From positions 1-64,000 of the forward strand of contig CAAFTU010000042.1 of the NCBI GenBank assembly GCA_900766005.1: DNA of 64,000 nucleotides. Reading direction: 5' to 3'. How positions within the stretch are numbered: the stretch's first letter is position 1; each line of letters opens with the position of its first letter. Both the position numbers and the translations under genes were made by a program. The notes beneath the pieces are model-generated. The model was not told where the DNA came from. It searched no databases and saw only the letters and a program-made list of their open reading frames with translations. Positions 1 through 8,800 of this stretch are shown in pieces. Source of the stretch: an uncultured Bacteroides sp. (GTDB lineage Bacteria; Bacteroidota; Bacteroidia; Bacteroidales; Bacteroidaceae).

Positions 1-152
1 AACCTACGGTAAGTAGCAAACTTAAGGCCGGCTCTTGCAGCTATGCCTTCTTGAGTTAGATTTAACTCCAATCTCCGTGCTTTTACTCTAGCGGCAATTT
101 GCTTCGCTACATCATCCGGGGTTGATAAGTTAAACGATATTATATTATTCAT
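1..152 (-). CDS. XRE-family helix-turn-helix regulator, 3' part cut by window edge
   Basis: The first 50 codons of a minus-strand gene run off the left edge, starting from ATG at 152-150. The visible part reads as a start (MNNIISFNLSTPDD), then a helical region, then a typical XRE helix-turn-helix core (RRLELNLTQEGIAARAG, continuing FATYRR). Such proteins bind DNA as dimers. In Bacteroidales this opening is, from memory, like the HipB-type antitoxin encoded beside HipA kinases, but the partner would lie outside the window, so the antitoxin role is only a guess. The neighbouring AbiE pair makes a toxin-antitoxin patch plausible. Confidence 0.7.
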   Translation of the reverse strand, partial: MNNIISFNLSTPDDVAKQIAARVKARRLELNLTQEGIAARAGLKFATYRR

Positions 153-372
153 AAACTAATAATTGTTTGTATAACAAATAAAATATTGTTCATACAAAGA
201 TATGAAAACTCCTTGTGATTATCCAATTTTTGCCACAATACTTTGCAAAATAATAAGACTATGAATAAGTATAACCGTACTTGGATTGCTTTCGCCAATA
301 AGAATAAGGTGTGGGTATGCTGATGTTATAAGTACTTTAGGGTTTATTTCTTGGGTAAATCTTAATGTTGTA

Positions 373-1200
373 TTATTCTATTCTTACCATCCCTGCCAAC
401 TGAATGAAATAATCATTTGACCAGATGTCAAGTTCTTTTGGATTGCGTACGAAAGGCAATACATCTTCTTTCACTTGTTTTATATCAGCTGTAGAAAGAC
501 GCTCAATGAGTTTCTCCTTGAATAACTCTGGAGTAATATCCTCATTGTTAAACTGCTTGCATCGTTCTGCCAAATGGGTAAAATCAAACGGAATACTATG
601 ACGTACATACCATTCAAAGTCATACCAATCACGGCCTTTAACCCTATTCTTCCAGGCACGATAAACCAGTGCGTGCATCTTGCCTGCAAATAGGTCCGGA
701 AGTGTAAAACAACGAGTCATAAATGAATGAGGTTGAAGCAATAGCTTTTGTTCCGTCTTGAAGTTCAACGGTGGACATGTATCCACTTCAATCTTGATCT
801 TTATAGACTTCTCTGTCTGAAAAGTCACATCATACACATCGGTATTATCCTTAAGGAATGCTGATTCGACCTTTCCGAAATTCTTCTTGTCTTTTTTCTT
901 TATTTCAACCTCACGACCTACCATTGCAAAGGCATCAATGATAGCAGGGAAGTATTTCGTAAAATCGAACTTGTCATCTTGCGTAAGCAGTGAAAAATCC
1001 ATATCCTCACTGAAACGCTGCAAACCATGAAAGATTCTCAGGCAAGTTCCGCCATAGAACGCAGCCGACTCAAAGAAACCTCCAGCATATAGGCCTGCAA
1101 GTATCATTTGTTGGTTAACTTCAAATATGGCGTTTCTCTTATGTTGCTCCGTTGTTAGATCATAACGGGAAAGCATATTGTCGAATATTTCATTTTTCAT
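373..1200 (-). CDS. abiEii: AbiEii-type nucleotidyltransferase toxin
   Basis: 275 aa, the usual size of the AbiEii/AbiGii toxin family (DUF1814, polymerase-beta-like nucleotidyltransferases). Visible family motifs are GGTCLR at residues 50-55, RFSEDMDF at about 62-69 (the acidic pair expected to bind metal), IEVD at about 137-140 (third acidic residue) and DWYDFEWYV near residue 190. In characterised members the toxin transfers nucleotides, probably to tRNA or a similar target, and causes growth arrest or aborts phage infection. Its ATG overlaps the stop of the antitoxin by 4 bp (ATGA, 1197-1200), so the two are translationally coupled. No residue looks missing; the protein is probably functional. 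Confidence 0.88.
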   Translation of the reverse strand: MKNEIFDNMLSRYDLTTEQHKRNAIFEVNQQMILAGLYAGGFFESAAFYGGTCLRIFHGLQRFSEDMDFSLLTQDDKFDFTKYFPAIIDAFAMVGREVEIKKKDKKNFGKVESAFLKDNTDVYDVTFQTEKSIKIKIEVDTCPPLNFKTEQKLLLQPHSFMTRCFTLPDLFAGKMHALVYRAWKNRVKGRDWYDFEWYVRHSIPFDFTHLAERCKQFNNEDITPELFKEKLIERLSTADIKQVKEDVLPFVRNPKELDIWSNDYFIQLAGMVRIE

Positions 1201-1823
1201 CGTCTTAAGAATTTTAAAAGTGTCGAAATTGAATCAGCCTTTTTGCCCACATTGATATAATCTTCAAATATAGTTGCATCCATCTTATGGAACTCATCCA
1301 TATCCATACGAATATCCTGCTCAAGATATATCTCTACATCCTTCATATAACGAAGAATGACTTTTGAGGAATTGGCAATCAAATCACACAAAGCCTTTTC
1401 CGGTGATGCAATCAGAAATGCATAGGCACCTTTATTCATACTCCTTACTCCTATCGGAAATGCCTTTCTTGAAATATATTTGTAATCATAATTGCCGACT
1501 GGAGTTTGAAAGCTTCGGGGATGTTTTACAGTCATTGATTGATGAACATATACAGCCTCGGGGATAAGCCCATAATATCGTAGTGCAGTAGACATTGAAA
1601 TATACGAAGGTGTATAGAGATGATTGGCAATCAACTCACTTGATAGAGTCTTTCCTGAATATTCGGGGTTGATCACATAAAGTCCTCGCTTAAGTCTGAT
1701 GATAACCCCTTGCTTTTCGAGCCAGGTTACTTTCTTATTAGCAGACTTAAGTTCCGGATATAACGATTCAATGATTGAAGTCGTTACCGGAATGGTTCCT
1801 ATTTCATTTAATTGCCTGTCCAT
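1197..1823 (-). CDS. abiEi: AbiEi-type antitoxin and autorepressor
   Basis: 208 aa. The N-terminal 75 residues form a winged-helix domain ending in the family signature LKRGLYV; the rest matches the C-terminal antitoxin domain of type IV AbiE systems (SPEKALCDLI is characteristic). AbiEi proteins neutralise AbiEii without binding it and repress their own promoter by binding inverted repeats. Here a 15-bp perfect inverted repeat lies directly upstream of the promoter's -7 element (see operator entry). The start at 1823 lies only about 5 nt below the -7 element, so translation may be leaderless or the true start may lie slightly further in. Confidence 0.85.
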   Translation of the reverse strand: MDRQLNEIGTIPVTTSIIESLYPELKSANKKVTWLEKQGVIIRLKRGLYVINPEYSGKTLSSELIANHLYTPSYISMSTALRYYGLIPEAVYVHQSMTVKHPRSFQTPVGNYDYKYISRKAFPIGVRSMNKGAYAFLIASPEKALCDLIANSSKVILRYMKDVEIYLEQDIRMDMDEFHKMDATIFEDYINVGKKADSISTLLKFLRR

Positions 1824-1827
1824 ACTG

Positions 1828-1890
1828 CAAATATAGTAATAATTTGAACAATAAAAGCAATAAAATTTCTTTTTCTGTTCAAATTATTAC
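1828..1890 (-). promoter_or_regulatory. abiE promoter with inverted-repeat operator
   Basis: On the minus strand a -7 box TATATTTG lies at 1835-1828. Immediately upstream are two perfect 15-bp inverted arms, GTAATAATTTGAACA at 1836-1850 and TGTTCAAATTATTAC at 1876-1890, separated by 25 bp. The arms span the -33 region. This is the arrangement expected for AbiEi autorepression; the binding itself is inferred. Confidence 0.7.
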
Positions 1891-1945
1891 TGATTATACA
1901 ATCTTAAGAAATAGCGACCACTGTCATATAAGTCTGTTGTTTGTA

Positions 1946-2185
1946 ACAATCACCGAAACACTGGCCACACAGCAACAGAACTACTTTAAGGCTCTTATAG
2001 CTGGAGAAAAGGTCATTAGTTCGACCGAAGTGATGCATCACTATCAAATCTCTTCAACGACCTCAATATCTCGCTCAAAGGCTGCCCTTATCAATAATGA
2101 TATATTAGATAATAAGGCTGGTGAGATCTCATTCCAGGACCCGATTTATGCCTATTGGTTGAAGACTGAATACTTCGCAAAATAA
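1946..2185 (+). pseudogene. C-terminal fragment of an archaeal-type AAA ATPase
   Basis: An open frame whose last about 80 residues (TITETLATQQQNYFKAL through DPIYAYWLKTEYF) look like the C-terminal winged-helix tail of the Bacteroidales ATPase family related to pfam ATPase_2; the ending FQDPIYAYWLKTEYF is the recognisable part. No Walker A or B region lies upstream, and the codons before 1946 do not resemble the family. This is a 3' remnant left after deletion or insertion. It points to turnover of sequence beside the AbiE pair. Confidence 0.55.
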
Positions 2186-2591
2186 TCATAATGCTCCCCC
2201 TGTTTCAGAGCCATTTTTGTACCTTTTCTCATCAAAAAACGCCATTTTTCACAAGTTTTTGTACCACACATTTTGATATTCAAGAAATTACACTTACTTT
2301 TACTTTCCAAAATGGAGGTACAAGCCGAGAATGGTGCTAAAAATCACTAACTTACACATTCTCAGATACTTGCCAACCTGCTGGTTGTACCTTTTAGAGT
2401 GCTATACTATTGATAATCAATGATATATATATACTGTATCGGTAAATAGCAGCTTTCTTTTGTTTATGATAGGATAGGGGGAGAAGAACATTCAATTTCA
2501 AAACTGAAAACAGAAATTAAAAACTGAAACAAACCTGAGGGGCGGCCCATCCATTCATTGTCGGTATCCTGCAAGAAGCTTAAAAGTTTTC
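2186..2591. other. Intergenic region without a gene
   Basis: No plausible reading frame. The motif TTGTACC or its complement occurs four times (about 2218, 2260, 2324 and 2386), and an A+T-rich stretch lies at 2400-2460. Around 2495-2530 there are repeated CTGAAA units, the complement of the TTTCAG tracts seen elsewhere in the first 17 kb. It may be an old integration scar; nothing proves that. Confidence 0.4.
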
Positions 2592-2619
2592 CTGCAAGAG
2601 TTCTTAAAGCCTCTTGCAG
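2592..2619 (-). terminator. Hairpin overlapping the GNAT stop codon
   Basis: Arms CTGCAAGAG (2592-2600) and CTCTTGCAG (2611-2619) are a perfect 9-bp inverted repeat with a 10-base loop that includes the stop codon of the minus-strand GNAT gene. Downstream on the minus strand the sequence is AAAACTTTT rather than a clean U run, so termination is only moderately supported. Confidence 0.5.
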
Positions 2620-3272
2620 TAAACACAGCGGGGCAGGCCTCCATACAGGGTGGTTTGAGCTACACACGTGTAGCCCAGCTTCTCCATGCTACGGCGGGAG
2701 GGTGCATTGTTGGGATGAACCGTGGCCATCAAGAATTTCGTGTCCTTCCTGATGCGGAGGAAGCATGCGGCATAATCCATCAGCCGGCTTTGCAGCGAAT
2801 GACCGCGATAGGCCGGGAGCGTGGCAGCTATATCTACATGCATCACCCGATGCCACTCGCTGCGAGGAATCTCTGCATACGGGGCCAGACTTTCCTCCTC
2901 CGTTTCCGGTTCAACCAATACACATATCGCTGCCAGCTCATCAGTCGGCTCATCGACCGGTTCATCGCTCAGTTTACTGGTCAGCGTGCGGGCTTCAAAA
3001 ACAAGGGTGGATTGCAAACCAAGAATGTGGGAAAGATACCCCGGTTCATCGATAGCAAACCAGTCCTTATCGGGCAGTTCTTCCCATACCTGCCGGATGA
3101 GAGCAGACACAGCCGAGTCATTGCCCGCACCGCGTTGCAGGATGAATATATGCTCCTCCTTGCCTTCCCACTGGGAGTCTGTGTAGCTTCCGTTGCCGTT
3201 CCCATATGGAGCTTCTGCTAGTTCGTTCACCGCTTTGACATTTTCATTCATCGTTTTTGTAATCATCTTCAT
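2604..3272 (-). CDS. GNAT-family N-acetyltransferase
   Basis: 222 aa. The C-terminal half carries the GNAT acetyl-CoA region: HVDIAATLPAYRGHSLQSRL (motif A, a relaxed Q/RxxGxG/A) and TVHPNNAPSRRSMEKLGY (motif B, the usual N..S...Y/F ending). The N-terminal 100 residues are acidic and less typical and contain a run of SDEPVDEPTDE. GNAT enzymes move an acetyl group from acetyl-CoA to an amine on a protein or small molecule; the substrate cannot be read from the sequence. Several in-frame Met codons (residues 1, 3, 8) make the exact start uncertain. The gene appears monocistronic. Confidence 0.75.
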   Translation of the reverse strand: MKMITKTMNENVKAVNELAEAPYGNGNGSYTDSQWEGKEEHIFILQRGAGNDSAVSALIRQVWEELPDKDWFAIDEPGYLSHILGLQSTLVFEARTLTSKLSDEPVDEPTDELAAICVLVEPETEEESLAPYAEIPRSEWHRVMHVDIAATLPAYRGHSLQSRLMDYAACFLRIRKDTKFLMATVHPNNAPSRRSMEKLGYTCVAQTTLYGGLPRCVYCKRL

Positions 3273-3307
3273 TGTTTTGATATTTTTATTCGCCCTTTTT
3301 AGTATTT

Positions 3308-3372
3308 TATAAGGACTTGCATTTTCATCTCCCTAAACTAAAAAAGTAGGTTTACAAACGCAAGTCCTTATA
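3308..3372. repeat. 65-bp long-loop inverted repeat
   Basis: Arms TATAAGGACTTGC (3308-3320) and GCAAGTCCTTATA (3360-3372) are a perfect 13-bp inverted repeat around a 39-bp centre. The centre holds a possible inner hairpin (CCT..ACT with AGT.AGG). It lies between two minus-strand genes and could be the terminator of the gene at 3405-3683. It is one of a set of similarly shaped repeats in the window. Confidence 0.65.
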
Positions 3373-3404
3373 ACTGTACAGGTTCGGTTCTTTGGACATT
3401 TAGC

Positions 3405-3683
3405 TCACTCCATTGATTCTCGAATTATCCGTCGAGTCTCTTTCTTGTACTCCTTGCGGTCATACTCACGTCCTCTGCAAATCCAGCAGCTGCACGGAGT
3501 ACCTGTAGTTTTGTAAACTTGTGTCCATTTGTCTTTTGCCAACTCAAACCAATGAGGATGTTCATAATAGCTTCCATCTTCGCGGATCATACAATGCCCA
3601 TAAGCAGCATAAAGAATCATGCGAGCCTTAAATACGCGAGCCATCTGTTGGCGTCTCCAAAATTTGTTTCTTTTGTCCATCAT
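3405..3683 (-). CDS. Small conserved protein with a CSCWICR motif
   Basis: 92 aa, basic, rich in Arg, Lys, Trp and Tyr. The central KTTGTPCSCWICRGREYDR resembles a small family of Bacteroidetes proteins remembered as hypothetical. The C-x-C-x2-C spacing could bind zinc, but only three cysteines are close together, so a fourth ligand would have to be His or a partner's residue. No signal peptide or membrane segment. Function unknown; the composition suggests nucleic-acid contact, which is inference only. Confidence 0.6.
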   Translation of the reverse strand: MMDKRNKFWRRQQMARVFKARMILYAAYGHCMIREDGSYYEHPHWFELAKDKWTQVYKTTGTPCSCWICRGREYDRKEYKKETRRIIRESME

Positions 3684-3994
3684 CTCTTTCTATTAAAGTT
3701 AGGATGAACAATGATGCTATTTGGGTGAGACTTACTGTATCCATAATATAAAATTAACCTATTGGCGGAATTAAATTATAAAAGATTTTTGTTTAAAAAG
3801 TTGTGCATATTGTTGATATTTAGTAAATTAAAGGTAGCCAGACATTTAATAGACAAATATCGTATGCACAACTTATATGCAATATTCGCAAAATAGCTGA
3901 ACATATGCAAGCAAATTGCCGGCAATTTAGTCAATGAATCTGGGAATGTGCCAAGATGTCTTGGACTGGAAAAAGTTGACCCAATAAGAATGTT
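3684..3994. other. A+T-rich intergenic region
   Basis: No credible gene. The sequence is A+T-rich with scattered short inverted bits. The last 40 bases (GTTGACCC near 3975) directly precede the transposase-like fragment and could be the old left end of an insertion sequence, but no terminal repeat was found. Confidence 0.35.
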
Positions 3995-4267
3995 ATGATA
4001 GAGTATAAGACACAGAAAAAGGAACGTTATTATTCGGAAGTAATTCGTCTTTATACAGAATTGGGTTACAGTATTGGGCATATCTCTCGAATATTTCCAC
4101 TCAGTTATGGTACTGTTAAGCGCTGGCTGTCTATCTTTGCAGAAGAAGAACGCAAAGATAATGAATCAGCCATGAAGAAAAAGTCATCTACAACTCAGAA
4201 CCACATGGATTCGGTTTGTTTCGGTTGTTTCAGTTTGTTTCAGTTATTGATTTTCATTTGGTTTTGA
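3995..4267 (+). pseudogene. Helix-turn-helix transposase (orfA-like) fragment
   Basis: The first about 60 residues form a homeodomain-like helix-turn-helix (YYSEVIRLYTELGYSIGHIS, then LSYGTVKRWLSIFAEEE), as in the small first reading frame of insertion sequences. After residue 65 the frame runs into low-complexity TTTCGG/TTTCAG repeats and ends in hydrophobic residues unlike any such protein. No second transposase frame with a DDE catalytic domain follows. It is best read as a truncated insertion-sequence remnant, although a stand-alone regulator cannot be excluded. Confidence 0.5.
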
Positions 4268-4300
4268 TTCGCTTTTGGTTTTGATTTCGTTTGAATTTGG
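4205..4300. repeat. TTTCAG/TTTTGATT low-complexity tract
   Basis: Repeated TTTCGG, TTTCAG and TTTTGATT units follow the helix-turn-helix fragment. It belongs to the TTCAG-rich tracts found at several gene 3' ends between 2.5 and 17 kb. Confidence 0.6.
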
Positions 4301-4430
4301 TTTCTCTTCCGTTTTCCTGATAAAATAAATTGCCTCTTTCGGATGGATTCGCTATTTTTGCTTTGCATGAATTAAATAATGGAAAGCAATAAATAAAGCG
4401 ACAAGCTAAATGATTGACAATAAACGAAAA

Positions 4431-4512
4431 ACGATAAACAATACGTGAAACATTGACGATAAATAATACGAGAAACAATCGACGATAAATACTAAACAAT
4501 AAACGATAAAAC
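4431..4512. repeat. Imperfect 21-26 bp tandem repeats upstream of the metallopeptidase gene
   Basis: The unit begins ACGATAAA and recurs at 4431, 4456, 4482 and 4503, with spacings of 25, 26 and 21 bp. Units share ACGATAAAnAATACG and GAAACA. The array ends just before the ATG at 4517, so it covers the promoter and leader. It may be a regulator-binding array or simple slippage product. Confidence 0.6.
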
Positions 4513-4516
4513 TGTT

Positions 4517-5488
4517 ATGAGAAACTTATTTCGAATGATTTTCTGCGGGCTGCTTCTGCTTGTTGCCGAGGGAGCTGCTGCAAGTATCCAGTATGCCGAC
4601 ACCATCCGTTTCCGGTTTGCCACTGTGGAAGAGGGGCAGGCTCTCTTAGGCACGGATGATGCGTTCACCCGCGGGTGGAGCGAGTTTGATATTCTTTCCC
4701 GTCTACAGAAGACCAGCGGCACTAAGGCCGAACTGATTGCTTTCAAGCAAAGGGAGGTGCGGGCTTGGACTCAGGAGGAAAAGGAACTGATCTGGCAGGA
4801 TATGCTGGCTCTCAACCAGATTATCCGCAAGGAGGGTTACCGCTTGCCTCTGCCCGAGGAGGTGGTGCTGGTGAAGTCGACGATGAAAGATGAAGGGGAT
4901 GCCGGCGGCTATACGCAGGCCAACTGGATTGCGCTTTCTGCGGGATGGATCAAGCGGGCAAGCGAGAAGGGACGCCGCACGTTGCTGTTGCATGAGCTAT
5001 CGCACATACTGACGAGAAACAGCGTGGATTACAAGTGTGATCTGTATGCTGCTTTGGGATTTTCCATTGCTCCCCAGGGGATGGAATATCCGGCCGAGCT
5101 GCTCAAGACCCGTATTTCGAACCCTGACATTGCGGCTTACGACAGCTATGGACCCTTTACGGTGAAAGGGGGAAAGGTGGAGCAGTGTGCCATGTATCTT
5201 TATGCCGACCGCCCTTATGCCGGTGGTGCTTTCTTTGAGTATGTGAAGGTGGCGTTTGTGCCGTATGGTCCGGATATGAAGGCGAAGCGTGATGCGGACG
5301 GGAAGCTGATTGTGTATGGAATGGAGGATATCGAGGATTTCGCCCAACGGGTGGGGAAGAATACCAATTATATCATCCATCCGGAAGAAATCTTAGCGGA
5401 GAATTTTGTTCTGGCTTTTCTGGATACACCCGGTGTGCCGACTCCTGAACTGAAGGATCGGGTTCGCAAAGTTTTGTTCTTCAAATGA
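4517..5488 (+). CDS. Secreted zinc-metallopeptidase-like protein (HExxH)
   Basis: 323 aa with an N-terminal signal peptide (hydrophobic residues 7-22, AEGAAA before the likely cleavage site), so exported to the periplasm or beyond. It has a clear zinc motif, LLHELSH, near residue 160, followed about 130 residues later by EEILAENF, which would supply the third glutamate ligand of a gluzincin-type site. No named family was recognised. The catalytic assignment rests on the motif alone; the substrate is unknown. It stands alone, between the repeat array upstream and a long low-complexity region downstream. Confidence 0.65.
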   Translation: MRNLFRMIFCGLLLLVAEGAAASIQYADTIRFRFATVEEGQALLGTDDAFTRGWSEFDILSRLQKTSGTKAELIAFKQREVRAWTQEEKELIWQDMLALNQIIRKEGYRLPLPEEVVLVKSTMKDEGDAGGYTQANWIALSAGWIKRASEKGRRTLLLHELSHILTRNSVDYKCDLYAALGFSIAPQGMEYPAELLKTRISNPDIAAYDSYGPFTVKGGKVEQCAMYLYADRPYAGGAFFEYVKVAFVPYGPDMKAKRDADGKLIVYGMEDIEDFAQRVGKNTNYIIHPEEILAENFVLAFLDTPGVPTPELKDRVRKVLFFK

Positions 5489-5632
5489 TTCTTCAGTTTA
5501 AGTTGATTCAGTTGATTTAAATTGGTTCGTCAGTTTAAATTGATTCGTCAGTTTAATTTGGGTCAGTTGATTTAATTGGTGTTATAGTTGCTTCAGTTGC
5601 TTCAATTGCTTCAGTTGGGCTTCTGCTTTCAG
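5489..5632. repeat. TTCAG-rich low-complexity tract after the metallopeptidase gene
   Basis: The stretch is made almost entirely of variants of TTGATTCAG, CAGTTTAA, CGTCAGTTTAAATTG and TTGCTTCAG. It begins within a few bases of the stop codon, so it would be the 3' untranslated region of that gene. Confidence 0.7.
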
Positions 5633-5647
5633 CAAACGAGACTGTAG

Positions 5648-5760
5648 TCAGCTTTAATAAGCTACAACTTTAATACAGCTTTAATAAGTAAAACCAGCTA
5701 TAATAAGATAAATCAGCTTTAATAAGATTCAGCTTTAATACAGCTATAATAAGATAAAAT
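5648..5760. repeat. CAGCTTTAATAAG repeat cluster
   Basis: About nine imperfect copies of (C)AGCTTTAATA(AG) or AGCTATAATAAG lie in roughly 110 bp, at irregular spacing. No gene. The unit differs from the neighbouring TTCAG tract. Confidence 0.7.
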
Positions 5761-5763
5761 GAA

Positions 5764-5812
5764 ATCAGCCTGTGGCGGGGAAAAATCCCTAAGCCGCAGG
5801 CTGATTTTTGTT
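5764..5812. terminator. Strong bidirectional terminator
   Basis: The arms AATCAGCCTG.GGC and GCC.CAGGCTGATT pair around the loop GGGGAAAAATCCCTAA, followed by TTTTTG on the plus strand and preceded by ATTTTATC complement on the other. It sits between the convergent metallopeptidase and 1110-aa genes and can serve both. Confidence 0.8.
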
Positions 5813-5885
5813 TTTGTATTTGTATTTGTATTTGTTTTCTATTTCTGTTTCAGTTTCAGTTTTTAGTTTTCTGTTTTCAGCTTTG
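5813..5885. repeat. TTTGTA and TTTCAG microsatellite
   Basis: TTTGTA occurs about four times in a row and is followed by several TTTCAG units, ending at the 3' end of the minus-strand 1110-aa gene. Confidence 0.65.
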
Positions 5886-5888
5886 CCT

Positions 5889-8800
5889 TTATTTGTCTGC
5901 GAGGCGGTTGTTGAGCGCGAGGATAAAGTCGTCGGGGTAGGCCTGGCTGCAGAACAGGATACTGCTTCTCACTTCTTCCGTCTGCATCAGCAGGTCGGTC
6001 TTTCCCTGCAGGTGGGCACACACCACATTGGCGCGGGCTGCCATCCAGGAGTCGCTTCCTGCCTGATGCCGCTCGCCGTATTGGGCGAAGAACGCCTTCG
6101 TGGCGCTGTCCGTGGCATCCTGCTTGTAGTCCACAAACTCTTCCGACAGGTCTTCCAGCCGGTTCAGCTGGTCGGGGTTTTCCAGGATTCCCTCGGCGAG
6201 CGAGCGCAAAATCTCGTTCATCTCTCCCGCCTCACGGCCGGTCAGCGAGACGAAGCACAGCGAGCGCATCCAGTTGCTGAACGAATCCATCACCTCAAAC
6301 ATACATTCGCTGAAATATTCGCCGTATGCCTCTTCATCCTCTAAGGCTTCGAGGTATTTCAGACCTTCTGCACCCTTCTGGTGGGCCCAGGATGAGTAGC
6401 TTGCCTTCATGAAGGGGCTGTTCATGTCGCCCAGGTGCTGGTGGATGACGAGCATCAGCATGTTCAGCTTGGGCTGCAGCCAGTACCAGCTGAATGACAT
6501 CGACTGGCTGAATGCTTTCATCTGCTGGGTGAGTTCCTCCCGTTCTTCCTCCGTTTCACACTGCACATACAGCTGGAAGGCGAGGCAGATGAGCGCGTCG
6601 GCCTGCTGAGCCACGCAGCACATGTCGAGCAGCGCGCTGACCGGAATCTCCTCGTTCTGCAGGCGGTGATACCACGCTAAGATGCGTGTCCACAGTTCGT
6701 CGCCGAAGGTGGAGGCAGCCAGCGACTGAGCCAAGTCGTCCATCATCCGGTCTTTGCGGATGGACCAGCCTTCGCCCGAGAGGGCACTGCCTAAGGCTAC
6801 GATGGCAGGACGCACGCTGCCGCCTGAGATGCCCGTGGCGAGCACCGGTCCCCAGGAGCGGATTTCCTCGGGAAGCACATATCCCTGCGCTGCATCGTGA
6901 TACAGGCGGAGGGCGGGGCAGTTGGGGTCATCGAGCCGCAGCAACTTCAGCGGCTGGCTGTAGCGGAGCGGCTTCTTGTTGTCGGTAAACACAATCAGCC
7001 GGTTTTCTTCCTGGCGCATGCGGTAGGGCGTGTCCTTGATGATGATGCTCCAGCGCTCGTTTGAGCTGGTGGTAAACGTCACGCGAATTTCGGCAAAATG
7101 CTTGTTCTGTGAGGTCTGGCTGAGCAGCTCGTGGAGGATGTCGCGCGAATCGAACAGTTCGGTCAGACAGCCGGTGTAGGCTATCGGCCGGACGAGTTCC
7201 TTGTTTTCGAAGATGTGCAGCTGTCCGTCGACCCATCGCAACTCGCGGCGGCGCCCAGCGATGGTGTAGGAGCGCAGGCACTGGCCCACCATCTCGTAGC
7301 GGTACTTGTCGACGTCTACACACGGGATGAGCGCACCGCCGTCCACCGTACGCCCTTCTTCATCGAGCAGGCGGAAGCCTTTGAACGGAGCTCTCAGGGT
7401 GAGCGTAAAGGCATGGTGGCTCTCTTCGTGGGGCGTGAGCGTGAAGTGGATGCGGTCGTCCGTGAGGTCTTCCTTCAGCACCAGCCACACGTCATCGGCC
7501 TTCAGTGCTCCCTCTTCCGTGCTCACCGTGCCGTGCTCCCAGCACACATGCAGCGTGCAGCTCGCTGCATCGGCATCCACCACCTCGATGGTGAGTCCGC
7601 CGCCGGTGTTGATGAGGCGGGCGGGGGCCACCCAGGCTGCGCGGCTATCTTTGGCGCGCACCATCACGCGGCCGTAGGAAGGGGTATCACTCCACTCTTC
7701 GTCGGCTTCGTTTTTAAATTCCACCTGCGCCAGTGAGGCTGTGCGGGCTCCTGCATCCTCGTCGGAGCACAGCGCATAGGTGGTGCTGCCGTCGAGGAGG
7801 AAGACCGGTTCTTCTATGCCTGCCACCGACAGCGGCTGCGCCTGTATTTCGGTCCAGTAGAGTGTGGAGTGAGGCTGGAAGCGGATGGTTTCGCCCGCCT
7901 TCTTCAGTCCGAACTCCTTGCTATAGTCGGCTGGGATATGCCAGCCGGTGAGCATCACGCCTTCCCAGCAGTAGGTCTCTTTCTTCCATGCCTGTCGGCC
8001 CGTGAGACTCCATCCTTCGGGGGCTAGCACCAGCGAAGCCGCCTGTCCCAACTTGTTGCCTAAAGTGAACGTCTGCTCGCTGCTTTCATACAGCAGGTAG
8101 GGCACCGACAGGTTCAGTTCGTCGCTCAGGAAGGGAGTATCTACTGTGCTGAACGAGAGCGAAAGGTGGTCGCCCGGGTGATAGGCGTGTGTGCTGAACA
8201 CGGTATGCGTGCTGGCTCCGTGCTCATAATCGAATGTATGGTCGGTCTTCCCGTTTCGTGCAATGTGCAGGGAGAAGCGGGAGAACGGTTCGAGGCGGAA
8301 TTCTTCGAGGAAGCTTTCCGGCAGGCGGTGGGCTCCTTCTACGGTATAAGTGGCCCGGAGGCTGCTGCCTGCAGTTGATTCAGCAGTTGATTCAGCAGTT
8401 GATTCAGCTGATTCAGTTTCAGTTTCAGTTTTATCAGCGGCAGTTGATTCAGCGGCAGTTGATTCAGCAGTTGGTTCAGCGGCGGCAAGTTCTTCGGCTA
8501 CGATATGGAACTGCCAGTTCACCGTGAACGGACGGAGCAGTGAGCGCTTGTTTCTTTCCCGTTCAGCCAGGTGGTGCAGGTGCAGGTAATGCTCGTCCTT
8601 CTCTCCGTTTGCGCAGTGAAACGGCAGGCTTTCGGGCTGGTCGCAGTCCAAAGCCATCTGCAGGCAGCTGCAGAACTCGCGGATGGACGCTTTGTCGCCC
8701 TCGGAGAGATTCAGGTCGAGTTGGTCGATGTTCAGGTTGCGGTTCACCAGTCGGCGTCCCATCTTGCTCCAGCGGGTCTTTGTTTTGTCGTCCGTGATTA

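Noticed and set aside
3308..3372. Invertible promoter of the Bacteroides phase-variation type
   Set aside because: The segment is only 65 bp, no full promoter (TTTG plus TAnnTTTG) is inside in either orientation, and no invertase gene is near.
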